From Solibacillus sp. FSL W7-1464 (GTDB lineage: Bacteria; Bacillota; Bacilli; Bacillales_A; Planococcaceae): a stretch of DNA of 64,000 nt. Shown piece after piece: positions 18,008 through 27,395 of this stretch. Both the position numbers and the translations under genes were made by a program. The number at the start of each line of letters is the position of its first letter. The first letter of the stretch is position 1. The stretch covers positions 659,001 through 723,000 of the forward strand of contig NZ_JBBORC010000001.1 of the NCBI RefSeq assembly GCF_038004425.1. Reading direction: 5' to 3'. Under the pieces are notes generated by a model, which saw only the letters and a list, made by a program, of their open reading frames with translations, did not search any database and was not told where the DNA came from.

Positions 18008-19627
18008 ATGAAGTGTATCCATTGTCAAAATCAGCATGCTCATTTTGAAACATATTGTTCAGCAACAGGAAAGCTTATTGATGACTCGCTAATCCGTAAG
18101 TATACATACGAAACGTTAGATTTCTGTATTTCTTGTGGGAATGCTAATAATGAAGATAGTTTACATTGTAGTGAATGCGGTACAGACATGGTTAAAGTTT
18201 CATCTAAAAAGAATAATGTCAACAAGCTCATTGATCAAGGTTTAACAGCAATACCAGAAATAAAAAACAGTGTAAACTTTAATAAAAGTAAAACATCTGT
18301 AAAGGAGGCCTCGGTAGAACATAAGAACTACATTAGAAAAACACCTCTAATACTTTTACCAGTTACCATTTCAATCGCCATTATTATGTTAATTTCAGCA
18401 ATATTTATTAATAAATTTAAAGATAATATAGGTTTAATTTCAAAGTTTTTAGAATTAGACGGTATGAATAGTCTTGATGCAGATTTAATAAGCGCTTATT
18501 TATCAAATGAGCTTGGTATTCATGTGAATATTCCAGATTTCCCGCTATTTACGATGTTAATTTCATTAATACATAATATTAATTATTCATTTGTCCTTGA
18601 AGTGACAGAAATCGGCTCGAAGGAAGTATTTAAAATTGATGAATCTAATGTCTTATTCGGTTTAGTCCTCATCCCTATCATTGCATTAATAATAGGTGCA
18701 CTTGTTTACGGTTGGATGGCAAGAAAGTATAATTGGCATTTTTGGAGAGGGATTGTTTACTCAACAATTCTTTACACAATATTTTTAACGATTGTTTCAA
18801 TTTCTGCACGTTTTAAGGCAAATGCAAGCGGTATCGATTATTATGAAGACTTTGTAAAGGTAAAAGTTGAATTATTACCGTCCATTTTTGACAGTATTAT
18901 TACGGGGGGCGTGCTAACAGCTGTTACTTTTGTATTTTTTGGTTACATTAGTTATGCAGGTAAACAAATTTTAGCGAAACTTGAAAGGGAATGGAAGTAT
19001 TTCAAATATGCTATGTATGCTTTAGCAGCAACAATTGTTGGACTTGTACTGCACTTTATAAATGCAATTATTGCGTTGAAAAGCAGTGTTGATGAGTTTG
19101 CGAATGATTTCTATAGCGGGCTGTTTTTGGCAACTATTCCAGAATCAATGTACTACATTACAGCTGTATACGTAGCATTCGTGAACTGGTATTTATCGTT
19201 ATTTGGTAATTTGAACGGAAATAGCCGGAGTGAATACGAAAACGAATCATTTGAATACGCGTGGTTTTTAAAAAATAGCTTATATGAAACAGACATCAAT
19301 GAAATGGTTGAAGTTACGACTTTCATTAATCCGTTTATTTTTGTCATTATCATATTCACAATTTTAGGGGGAATCGGATTCCTTTTAACAAAATATCAAC
19401 TACTTGATTTAAAAGAAATAGTCATTATTGCTGGTACTTTCACGGTTATTCAATTAATAATATTATACTTCGTCAACGTTAACATTGAGTATATAGAAAG
19501 CTCAGAAAAAATAGTCACTAGTATTGGCTTAGCATGGTTCCGACAGCTAATAACAACAGCAATCTTTGCATTTGCAGCAATTATTGCAGGTTCATATGTA
19601 AAAATAAAGTTTTTCTTCGGTAAGTAA
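18008..19627 (+). CDS. Zinc-ribbon polytopic membrane protein
   Basis: 539 residues. The ATG at 18008 is adjacent to the preceding TAA; AGGGAGGAG inside the upstream gene is its ribosome site. Cysteine pairs at the N terminus (CIHC...C and CISCG...CSECG, ~3-58) form one or two ribbons. Then come about eight hydrophobic segments, starting ~LILLPVTISIAIIMLISAI (~117) and ending in the C-terminal LITTAIFAFAAIIAGS. A soluble loop sits between the first and second segments. I do not recognise a transporter family. With its neighbours it forms a zinc-ribbon membrane locus, possibly a stress or envelope sensor. Confidence 0.8.
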   Translation: MKCIHCQNQHAHFETYCSATGKLIDDSLIRKYTYETLDFCISCGNANNEDSLHCSECGTDMVKVSSKKNNVNKLIDQGLTAIPEIKNSVNFNKSKTSVKEASVEHKNYIRKTPLILLPVTISIAIIMLISAIFINKFKDNIGLISKFLELDGMNSLDADLISAYLSNELGIHVNIPDFPLFTMLISLIHNINYSFVLEVTEIGSKEVFKIDESNVLFGLVLIPIIALIIGALVYGWMARKYNWHFWRGIVYSTILYTIFLTIVSISARFKANASGIDYYEDFVKVKVELLPSIFDSIITGGVLTAVTFVFFGYISYAGKQILAKLEREWKYFKYAMYALAATIVGLVLHFINAIIALKSSVDEFANDFYSGLFLATIPESMYYITAVYVAFVNWYLSLFGNLNGNSRSEYENESFEYAWFLKNSLYETDINEMVEVTTFINPFIFVIIIFTILGGIGFLLTKYQLLDLKEIVIIAGTFTVIQLIILYFVNVNIEYIESSEKIVTSIGLAWFRQLITTAIFAFAAIIAGSYVKIKFFFGK

Positions 19628-19629
19628 TC

Positions 19630-19656
19630 AAAGCACGGGAGTTCCCGTGCTTTTTT
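19630..19656 (+). terminator. Terminator of the zinc-ribbon pair
   Basis: AAGCACGGGA pairs with TCCCGTGCTT, followed by TTTTTT. Confidence 0.92.
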
Positions 19657-19967
19657 GGTTCTGGTATAAAATACTCTAAACTAATGCCATAAGAAAACTT
19701 TAAAAGGGATTATAATATTGTAATAATCTGTCTAAGAAATGGGATGAAGTTTAAAAAGTTTTATATGAATACAACTCTATTTGTCATTACGAGTCATATT
19801 AGGAATAAAAAATTCGGCTAACTAATCGGAAACATTTAAAGGAAATGAGTGCCTCGGGTTATATTGAGATAGGACACAAAATGAATTAACGAAATCGCTA
19901 TAATTTATAGCGTTTGGACTAATAACATAAAGGTTTGACAAAGCTTTTTCGCAAAGCTTTATAAGAA
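19657..19967. other. Intergenic region without a gene
   Basis: 311 AT-rich bases between convergent genes. Two small inverted repeats are visible (CGCTATAATTTATAGCG at ~19899-19915; AAAGCTTTTTCGCAAAGCTTT at ~19939-19959). The second could be a weak terminator for the minus-strand gene but lacks a T run. I see nothing else. Confidence 0.4.
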
Positions 19968-20870
19968 CTACTCCCTTACCTCAGTCACCAACGGACAGCT
20001 CTCATCCGCCGCCCATTCATTCAACGAACCATCATATACCGCTACATTTTCCTGTCCTAGCTTATTCAATAATAAAGCATTCCATGTTGCAGCAATTCCA
20101 CCACCGCAATAAGTAATGACTTTTTTATTTGGATCGAGTGCACCTAATTTTTCGAAGGTAGCGCGTAATTTGGCATCATCATAAAGTAAACGCGTTTCGG
20201 GGTTTGAATGGGAACCGAAGAACGCATGCTTGCTTCCCGGGATATGACCAGGGCGCGGGTATGTTGTTGTTTCACCGCGGAAATCGGCTTCTGACAAACT
20301 GTTGATCAATACAATATTTTCATCCCCTAAAGCTGCTTTCACCTCTTCTTTTGAGACGATCAGATGCTCGCGGCGCTCTCCGGGAAATGGTGCAGATTCA
20401 TAGTTGGAAATGCCTGATTCTGTTGGGCGGCCATCAAGTTTCCATTTACGGAATCCGCCGTCGAGTACAGCCACATTATCAAAGCCTTCATATTTCAACT
20501 GCCAGCGTAAACGTGCCGACCAGTCGGATGCTAATATATCCACGTTCACTAGTGGACCGCGGTCATAAATTACTATATAAGTTTCCTCGGTAATTCCTAG
20601 AGGTTCCACTGCTTTAAGAAACTGCTCTCTCGTTGCGATTGTAAATGGTGCTTTTCCTTGAGGATTAGTGAAATCTTCCAGTAAATCCGCATAAGCAGCT
20701 CCAGGGATATGCTCCTCCTTGTATGCTTCGAAACCGGACCATAGCTCTGGAAATCCTTCTCCTTCTGGAATTTTCAAGAAAGTCGAGGCATCGATTAAGC
20801 GTAAACTTGGATCTCCCAGTCGTGCTTCCAACCAGTCACCATCCACTACATAAGGAATATTTCTCATCAT
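19968..20870 (-). CDS. Thiosulfate/3-mercaptopyruvate sulfurtransferase (tandem rhodanese)
   Basis: About 300 residues. The ATG at 20870 lies 7 bases after AAAGGAG; TTG 20876 is too close to it. Two rhodanese domains: an inactive N-terminal one (~10-140, LRLIDAS...VIYDRG) and a C-terminal one (~170-295) with the persulfide Cys in TYCGGGIAA. It moves sulfane sulfur from thiosulfate or mercaptopyruvate to an acceptor such as cyanide or a thiol. It is cytoplasmic and full length for the family. The loop sequence does not settle the preferred donor. It stands alone among surface-protein genes. Confidence 0.92.
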   Translation of the reverse strand: MMRNIPYVVDGDWLEARLGDPSLRLIDASTFLKIPEGEGFPELWSGFEAYKEEHIPGAAYADLLEDFTNPQGKAPFTIATREQFLKAVEPLGITEETYIVIYDRGPLVNVDILASDWSARLRWQLKYEGFDNVAVLDGGFRKWKLDGRPTESGISNYESAPFPGERREHLIVSKEEVKAALGDENIVLINSLSEADFRGETTTYPRPGHIPGSKHAFFGSHSNPETRLLYDDAKLRATFEKLGALDPNKKVITYCGGGIAATWNALLLNKLGQENVAVYDGSLNEWAADESCPLVTEVRE

Positions 20871-21131
20871 TATCAAGCTCCTTTGCGCCTATTAAAACTG
20901 AATTGTTTTTCATAAATATTACCTTATCACAAATTATTAGTTAATTCTAACTAATGGAATTTTTTTGCGTATAGACAGTTATACTCAAAAAAACATTTTT
21001 AACATTAATTTACATAGTTTTCAATATCAATCTGTTAGAATTATTTTGTTAAGAGAAATATAGTAAGGAAAATTCTACTATTGTTTCAATTAAAAGAATT
21101 CCAAAATCAGAGTGGAGGTATTTTTATAATT

Positions 21132-23009
21132 ATGAGTAAAAGGCAATCTTCGAAGTATTTTAAAGCAATAACAGCAATGGCAGTTGCTGCATCCGCAGTT
21201 GTGGTAGTAGCACCTACAGTACCAGAAGCAAGCAGTTTTAGCGATGTAAAACCTACTCATCCATTTTACGATGCAATTCAAAGTTTAAGTGACCGAGGCA
21301 TTATTAACGGTTTTAAAGATGGTACTTTTAAGCCGGAGCAAAGTCTTACTCGGGGACAAGCTGCAAAAATTATTGCGGGGGTCCTGCAGCTGGATACAAA
21401 AAATGTAATGAATCCTAATTTTAAAGATATTCCTACATCACACCCGTATTATGGAGCGATTGCAGCCTTAAAACAGGCGGGGATTATCGATGGGTATGAA
21501 GATGGGACATTCCGTCAAGGAGCAAATATTCAGCGTAATCATGTAGCAAAAATTATTGCCAACTCTTTAAATCTAAAAGCTGAAAATGTAGATGCGCTTC
21601 CTTTTACGGATGTGCATACAGTTTATAAGGAAGCAATTGCTGCTTTATTTGAAAATAAGGTTACAACAGGTAAGACTGCTACATTATTTGATGGAGCTTC
21701 CAATGTAACACGTGGACAAATGGCTGCGTTTATCACACGTGCAGAATCAGTAAAAAAACAAACTCCACAATCTGCTCAAAGTGTAACATTTAAAGTTGAA
21801 AATTATACTGCTTCCGAAATTGTTATTAACGGGTCTACTTACTCATTCCATTCCTCTGTATCATCTATCTTTACTGAAACAAATAAAACCGCTTTAAAGG
21901 GTGCTGAAATTACAGCAACTGTTGAAAATGGCGTCCTGACTAAAGTTGATAGTGTAACAATAAATAAATCCGGAACAGCCGAATCCCGTATTATATTTGA
22001 TACAACGGCAACAATCGGTTCATTAACAATTAATGCTGATTACGTATCGGTAAAAAATGTATCCTCAACGGGCAATGCTACAATCACATCAGCTGTAGTG
22101 TCAGAGGTGGTATTTGAAGGTGCAAAAATTACAGGTGATCTAATTGTTGATAATCAGGTAGCCAGTTCAACCGCTTCAATCGACAATAACTTTGCTAATG
22201 ATGGAAAAACGGGTCCTAAAGTAAAAATGAAAAATTCACGTGCTGGAAAAGTATATGTGAAACGTAACGGTGTATCAATTGAATCGGACGCTGTAATACC
22301 TGAGATTACCGTAGCGGCAACGGTGACATTAATCAGTTTGGATGGGGCTGTTACTAAAGTTACGGTCGAATCCTCAACAAAACTTGACGTTCAAGGGAAT
22401 GCCAATATCGGTCAATTAATATTAACAACAGCAGTAGAAGTGGCTTTAAAAGTTAAAGGGATTGTTACAACGTTAACGGTCAATAATCCAACTGCCCAAA
22501 TTACGGTAGGTGCAGCATTAAAAATCAATGAATTATCGATTCCAACCGGTTCAACTGCGGCAAAAATCATTAATAACTATAATGCAATTGCTTCACAAAT
22601 CCTTTCGGTTATTGTCGGGAATGTGCCAAGTACACCCACACCAAATCCGGGAATGCCAAATACAGGTGGGGGAAGTGATACATCTAATCCGCCGGTAAAT
22701 AATAAGCTAAATGTAAGAACTCTAACTGAATTGAATGAGGCGGTAAAAATAGCCAAACAGGGAGACACAATCAAATTGTTGGCTTCGATAACAGGTGACC
22801 TTAATCTGACGAGCCTTGTGAATCTTGATTTCAATGGTCATACATTAACCGGGAATGTAACAATTACTGAGCCTGCAGCTACGGGGACGTATTCATTGGC
22901 ACCAACTGGTGGAACTGGGAAGATTACAGGCAACCTCATAATTAATGCGCCTAAAGTAAATATCAATATTGATGGATTAACAGTAGAAGGCGAGACAGTA
23001 GTTAACTGA
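21132..23009 (+). CDS. SLH-anchored surface protein with C-terminal beta-repeat region
   Basis: About 625 residues. The ATG at 21132 gives a long signal peptide (MSKRQSSKYFKAITAMAVAA); the GGAGG site lies 13 bases upstream, somewhat far. Three SLH domains (~32-205: FSDVKPTHPFYDAI, LTRGQAAKII; IQRNHVAKII; VTRGQMAAFI) precede a region homologous to the start of the truncated 9409-11811 product. Beta-repeat segments follow (~300-490), then a Pro-rich spacer (TPTPNPGMPNTGG), and a C-terminal beta-helix-like part (~540-625, LNLTSLVNLDFNGHTL). It binds the wall polymer through SLH. It is 56 bases upstream of the nuclease gene and likely in one operon with it. Confidence 0.88.
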   Translation: MSKRQSSKYFKAITAMAVAASAVVVVAPTVPEASSFSDVKPTHPFYDAIQSLSDRGIINGFKDGTFKPEQSLTRGQAAKIIAGVLQLDTKNVMNPNFKDIPTSHPYYGAIAALKQAGIIDGYEDGTFRQGANIQRNHVAKIIANSLNLKAENVDALPFTDVHTVYKEAIAALFENKVTTGKTATLFDGASNVTRGQMAAFITRAESVKKQTPQSAQSVTFKVENYTASEIVINGSTYSFHSSVSSIFTETNKTALKGAEITATVENGVLTKVDSVTINKSGTAESRIIFDTTATIGSLTINADYVSVKNVSSTGNATITSAVVSEVVFEGAKITGDLIVDNQVASSTASIDNNFANDGKTGPKVKMKNSRAGKVYVKRNGVSIESDAVIPEITVAATVTLISLDGAVTKVTVESSTKLDVQGNANIGQLILTTAVEVALKVKGIVTTLTVNNPTAQITVGAALKINELSIPTGSTAAKIINNYNAIASQILSVIVGNVPSTPTPNPGMPNTGGGSDTSNPPVNNKLNVRTLTELNEAVKIAKQGDTIKLLASITGDLNLTSLVNLDFNGHTLTGNVTITEPAATGTYSLAPTGGTGKITGNLIINAPKVNINIDGLTVEGETVVN

Positions 23010-23065
23010 TGACTAAAAAGAGATTTAAAAAAGGACAAGTTAATAAATTATAAGGAGCTAAACAA

Positions 23066-26000
23066 ATGAAAAATAGTGGATTCAATTTCGTTTCCAAAAT
23101 TGCTTTATCGTTTTTACTTGTAATTTCCATGATTTTACCTTACGTTCCAGTTGTAAAAGCAGAGACGACAGGGGCTATCGGAGTGGAGGAAGCGGTCAAC
23201 CAGTTCGACCCGGCTTCCGTTAAGTCTGATGTAACAGTAGAGGGTTATATAGTAGGGTTTGCAAAAAGTGAAACTTCTTATGTAGTAGAAGCAGAAACAG
23301 ACACGAATATCGCCATCGCGGACACTCCGGGTGAAACCGATGTCACGAAAATGCTCTACATTCAATTGCCAAATACACCAGCTTCAATTAGAGCTGAATT
23401 TGGATTGAAAACGAACCCGGGCCATCTTGGGAAAAAAGTAGTTATTACAGGTTCACTGGAAAAATACTTTAGTAACCATGCAGGTTTGAAATCACCTACT
23501 ATCATTCAGTTTGTCGAGAATGAGGAACCTGAAGAACCTTCATTAACCGAATCAACAATCGCCGAAGCTCGTGCAGCAGCTGGAACGGACCAGACAGTTC
23601 AAATCCAAGGAACGGTAACAACAAAACCTGGTAGCTGGGGAGGCAAAGCCTTCTATGTACAGGATGAATCAGCCGGTGTTTATATTTATGTAAGTTCTTC
23701 GGCGGCAGTTAACTTATCAGTCGGGGACATCGTAAAAGTCACAGGGAAAACTAGTGTTTACAGCGGGGAAGTTCAATTTAATTCACCGACAGTTGAGCAC
23801 ATTGCAACAGGAACAGTACCGTCACCTCAAACACTGGATTTACCAATTGTGGACGACAGTAAACAAGGTGAATTAGTTACACTTGAAAACGTAACAATTA
23901 AAGAACTGAAAGCAACTGACACTTATGGTACGTTCGAATTTAAAGCAGTTGACGCTGCAAACAATGAGCTATTGGTTCGTAACGATAACCGTACTGATTA
24001 TAAATTAGCAAGTTTTGAAGCTGACGGTTTTAACAATAATGATATTGTTACATTGACAGGAATTGCATCAATTTTTAATGGGACATACCAATTAAAAACA
24101 TTAGGTGCTGAAAGCTTCCAATTGGTGGAGAATTACGAGCCGACACAAACAGCAAATGTCAAAGCCTCACCTACATCCGGCGAAGTCTTTGAAGGAACAA
24201 AAGTAAAACTATCAACGGATACACCGAATGCAACGATTTATTATACAACAGATGGGTCTGAACCGACTGCAGAGAGTATCGTTTATGATGCATCATCATC
24301 AGGCATTTTGATCAATGAAGCAACGACGATTAAAGCATTCGCTAAAGCAACAGACCTGAACGATAGTGAAGTTGCAACATTTGCTTATACAATCAAAACA
24401 GCGCCAACAGCTATCTCGATTGAAGAGGCACGCAATAAAGCAGTCGGTGAGGAAGTAATTGTTTCGGGTATTATCACAGCAAAACTGGAAACAGCGACAG
24501 CGCATATTCAGGATAAAACAGGTGCAGCGATTGCAATCTACCCAGCTGACAGCCTTTCAGCAAATGTGGGGGACCTTGTTACTGTTCAAGGGAAAGTTGA
24601 TGAATACAGCGGACTGAAACAATTAACCAATATTTCTCTTGTTGGTACGCCAACAGCGGCGACTTTACCAGAGCCGCAAGTAGTTATGAGTGAAGGTATT
24701 GCGGAAAACAATGAGTCACGTTTAGTAACACTGAAAAATGTAGAGATTACCGGATCCGGCCAAAATTTCACGGGAACAGATACTGCCGGCTCATTTGCAA
24801 TTTATGATAAATTAAGAAATTCAGGTTTAGTAAGTGGAAAAATGTACGGAGAAATTACAGGTATCGTTGGTCAGTATACTAACCACCAGCTTCTTCCGAT
24901 TCGTATTATTGAAGATACGACTAAAGTACAGGATATCCAAGCTTCACATACTGGTGGTGTAACAGCCGGCACCAATGTAACACTTTCAACAATTACGGAA
25001 GGTGCGACAATTTATTACACGGTAGATGGATCGACACCGACTTCAGCAAGTACAGAATATACGGGTGCCATTCCTGTCAATGACCCGATGACGATTAAAG
25101 CTATAGGAGTTAAAGAAGGTTTAACAAGCAGCGCGGTTGCAACATTCGTTTATGAAATCATTGATACGGACAATGCGACAATCCGTGATATTCAAGGGGC
25201 AAATCATACATCGCCTTATGCAGGATTGCAGGTAAACGATATAGATGGAATCATAACATTTGTAATTGACGGTTCCAACTTCATTATGCAGGAAAATACA
25301 CCGTTTGATGGGGTGAAATCAACAGCCATTAAAGTGAACAAATCATCGCATGGCGTCATCGTTGGAGATGCAGTGAAAGTAACGGGTACTGTAAATGAAG
25401 CCGGCGGTAATACACGTTTAAAAGATACTCAGATTGCAGCTGAATCAGTTGAAAAAACAGGTAAGGATGCTGTTCCTGAAACACTTGTTATCGGTGAAGA
25501 TTTATTCCCGCCGAACAGAATTATCGATAATGACAGTTTTGCAATTTTCGACCCGCAGGAAGACGGAATCGATTTCTGGGAGTCAATCGAATATATGCTT
25601 GTATCATTCCCTGATGCAAGAGTAGCAGGACCGATGTACAACAATGATTCACCAATCGTCGTTCCTAATACAACAAACAATACGTTTAATGACAACGGCG
25701 GTCTGAATATTGCTTCAGATGATTACAACCCTGAAAAAATTATGCTTGAAGGGGTATCAGGGAAAAACTATGAATCAGGCGATCGATTTAATGATGCCCT
25801 AATAGGATTTGTAGAAAACTTCTCTGACGGCTACCGCCTGAATACGAATAAAGTATTCCCTGAAATAACAAAGGCAAATATTCAGCAGGAAGTAACGCAT
25901 CTTGACCCTGTTGCGGGCAAGCTGAATCTGGCAGCTTACAATATCGAAAATTTCTCGAATAACAAGGATAATACATCCGATGAAAAAGCAGCAAAAATCG

Positions 26001-27202
26001 CTTCAACATTTGTAAATAATATGAAGTCACCGGATATTATTACATTGGTGGAAGTACAGGATAATGACGGACAAACAGATTCAGGCAATGCTGATGCATC
26101 GGAAAGCTACTTGCGATTAATTAACGAAATAAAAGTAGCCGGTGGTCCTCAGTATGACTGGATTGATGTGATGCCGATAAATAATACAAGCGGTGGTGCA
26201 CCGGGAGGAAATATCCGTGTAGGCTACTTGTACAACCCGGAACGAGTTTCACTTGTTGACGGTACAAAAGGAACAGGCAATCAGGCGAATGCATGGACAG
26301 CAGATGGCAGCCTTACATTGAATCCAGGTTTTGTAAGTCCTTCAAAATTCGAAGATACACGTAAACCGATTGCGGCGGAATTTGAATTCCAGGAAGAGCG
26401 CATTGTCGTTATTGGTGCCCATTTGAATTCTAAAGGCGGAGATGATTCATTATGGGGTCCAACACAGCCGCCAGTTTTAGGGTCAGAGCCAGAGCGTATA
26501 GAGCTTGCACAGGTAATCAATGATTTTATCGATGAAGGACGTGCAAAAGATCCGGACGTTAACATTGTCGTAGCAGGTGATATGAATGACTTTGAATTTA
26601 CAACGGCTCTGGAGACGTTAAAAGGCGGCGTTTTAACAAATATGGTGGACAAGGCTCCTGTGGAAGACCGTTTCAGCTACTACTTCCAAGGTAACAACCA
26701 AGTGCTGGATCATATTTTAGTATCGAACAACCTTGCAGAAGTAACGGAGATCGATATGATTCATATAAATGCGAACTTTACTGAAGCGCAGGGCCGCGCA
26801 TCTGATCATGATCCGGTCCTAGTTCAAATTGATTTGAAGTCTGGTAAAGAAGAAGGACCGGAGCCAATCGTCCCGGAAAATGTGTACAATTATAAAAATT
26901 ATAAAACAGGAAAGTTAATTATGAACCGCCCAAGTATTTCACTTACATTAGGTGAAAATACAGATATTAAAAACGGCATTGCCGTATTTAGTGAATATGC
27001 CGAATTCCACGGGACAGGGTTTGCTGATAAAACAGTAACGATCAGTCCGAAAAAAGGGAATGCAATTATTGATTTTAAAGGAACAAAAATCGGGAAAATT
27101 ATTATTGAAGGTAATCATGTGAAAGAAATACGCAATCTGCCATCCGATGCGACTATTACGTATACTAAAGGGGCATCACCAGAAACAATCGAGTTTAAAT
27201 GA
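23066..27202 (+). CDS. Large extracellular multi-domain nuclease (YhcR/ExeM-like)
   Basis: 1,378 residues; ATG 23066 after AAGGAG, with a signal peptide ending VKA-E. Order: DUF6359-type OB domain (~35-155); YhcR-type OB domain (~165-350); chitobiase-C-like domain (~361-443); another OB domain (~445-615); a second chitobiase-C-like domain (~621-700); a further OB domain (~705-800). An endonuclease/exonuclease/phosphatase catalytic domain (~950-1250) carries YNIENFSN, TLVEVQDNDG, GAHLNSKGGD, AGDMNDFE and SDHDPV. A ~100-residue beta tail follows. It lacks SLH, unlike the preceding gene. It is expected to degrade DNA/RNA outside the cell for phosphate or nucleotide use. A terminator follows at 27213. 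Confidence 0.9.
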   Translation: MKNSGFNFVSKIALSFLLVISMILPYVPVVKAETTGAIGVEEAVNQFDPASVKSDVTVEGYIVGFAKSETSYVVEAETDTNIAIADTPGETDVTKMLYIQLPNTPASIRAEFGLKTNPGHLGKKVVITGSLEKYFSNHAGLKSPTIIQFVENEEPEEPSLTESTIAEARAAAGTDQTVQIQGTVTTKPGSWGGKAFYVQDESAGVYIYVSSSAAVNLSVGDIVKVTGKTSVYSGEVQFNSPTVEHIATGTVPSPQTLDLPIVDDSKQGELVTLENVTIKELKATDTYGTFEFKAVDAANNELLVRNDNRTDYKLASFEADGFNNNDIVTLTGIASIFNGTYQLKTLGAESFQLVENYEPTQTANVKASPTSGEVFEGTKVKLSTDTPNATIYYTTDGSEPTAESIVYDASSSGILINEATTIKAFAKATDLNDSEVATFAYTIKTAPTAISIEEARNKAVGEEVIVSGIITAKLETATAHIQDKTGAAIAIYPADSLSANVGDLVTVQGKVDEYSGLKQLTNISLVGTPTAATLPEPQVVMSEGIAENNESRLVTLKNVEITGSGQNFTGTDTAGSFAIYDKLRNSGLVSGKMYGEITGIVGQYTNHQLLPIRIIEDTTKVQDIQASHTGGVTAGTNVTLSTITEGATIYYTVDGSTPTSASTEYTGAIPVNDPMTIKAIGVKEGLTSSAVATFVYEIIDTDNATIRDIQGANHTSPYAGLQVNDIDGIITFVIDGSNFIMQENTPFDGVKSTAIKVNKSSHGVIVGDAVKVTGTVNEAGGNTRLKDTQIAAESVEKTGKDAVPETLVIGEDLFPPNRIIDNDSFAIFDPQEDGIDFWESIEYMLVSFPDARVAGPMYNNDSPIVVPNTTNNTFNDNGGLNIASDDYNPEKIMLEGVSGKNYESGDRFNDALIGFVENFSDGYRLNTNKVFPEITKANIQQEVTHLDPVAGKLNLAAYNIENFSNNKDNTSDEKAAKIASTFVNNMKSPDIITLVEVQDNDGQTDSGNADASESYLRLINEIKVAGGPQYDWIDVMPINNTSGGAPGGNIRVGYLYNPERVSLVDGTKGTGNQANAWTADGSLTLNPGFVSPSKFEDTRKPIAAEFEFQEERIVVIGAHLNSKGGDDSLWGPTQPPVLGSEPERIELAQVINDFIDEGRAKDPDVNIVVAGDMNDFEFTTALETLKGGVLTNMVDKAPVEDRFSYYFQGNNQVLDHILVSNNLAEVTEIDMIHINANFTEAQGRASDHDPVLVQIDLKSGKEEGPEPIVPENVYNYKNYKTGKLIMNRPSISLTLGENTDIKNGIAVFSEYAEFHGTGFADKTVTISPKKGNAIIDFKGTKIGKIIIEGNHVKEIRNLPSDATITYTKGASPETIEFK

Positions 27203-27212
27203 TAGAACGAGC

Positions 27213-27253
27213 AGCATCGCCAAATCAGTAATACGATTTGGTGATGCTTTTTT
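27213..27253 (+). terminator. Terminator of the nuclease gene
   Basis: AGCATCGCCAAATC pairs with GATTTGGTGATGCT, followed by TTTTTT. Confidence 0.93.
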
Positions 27254-27330
27254 ACTAGTTGAATACTTAAATCCCTAACAATATTGACATAATTATGTTG
27301 CACAAGCCGGATTAGTATTAGCCGCGATTA

Positions 27331-27339
27331 TGTTATAAT
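27331..27339 (+). promoter_or_regulatory. Extended -10 promoter element for the diguanylate cyclase gene
   Basis: TGTTATAAT (TG-N-TATAAT), 57 bases before the ATG at 27396. There is no good -35, as expected for extended -10 promoters. The 11-base string TATGTTATAAT also precedes the S-layer-type gene. Confidence 0.55.
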
Positions 27340-27395
27340 ACTAGCAATTATATTAAATCAAATATATCTGCCTATATTTGGACTAGGAGATTGTA

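Noticed and set aside
20871-20876. TTG start for the sulfurtransferase at 20876
   Set aside because: It would sit one base from the ribosome site; the ATG at 20870 has proper spacing.
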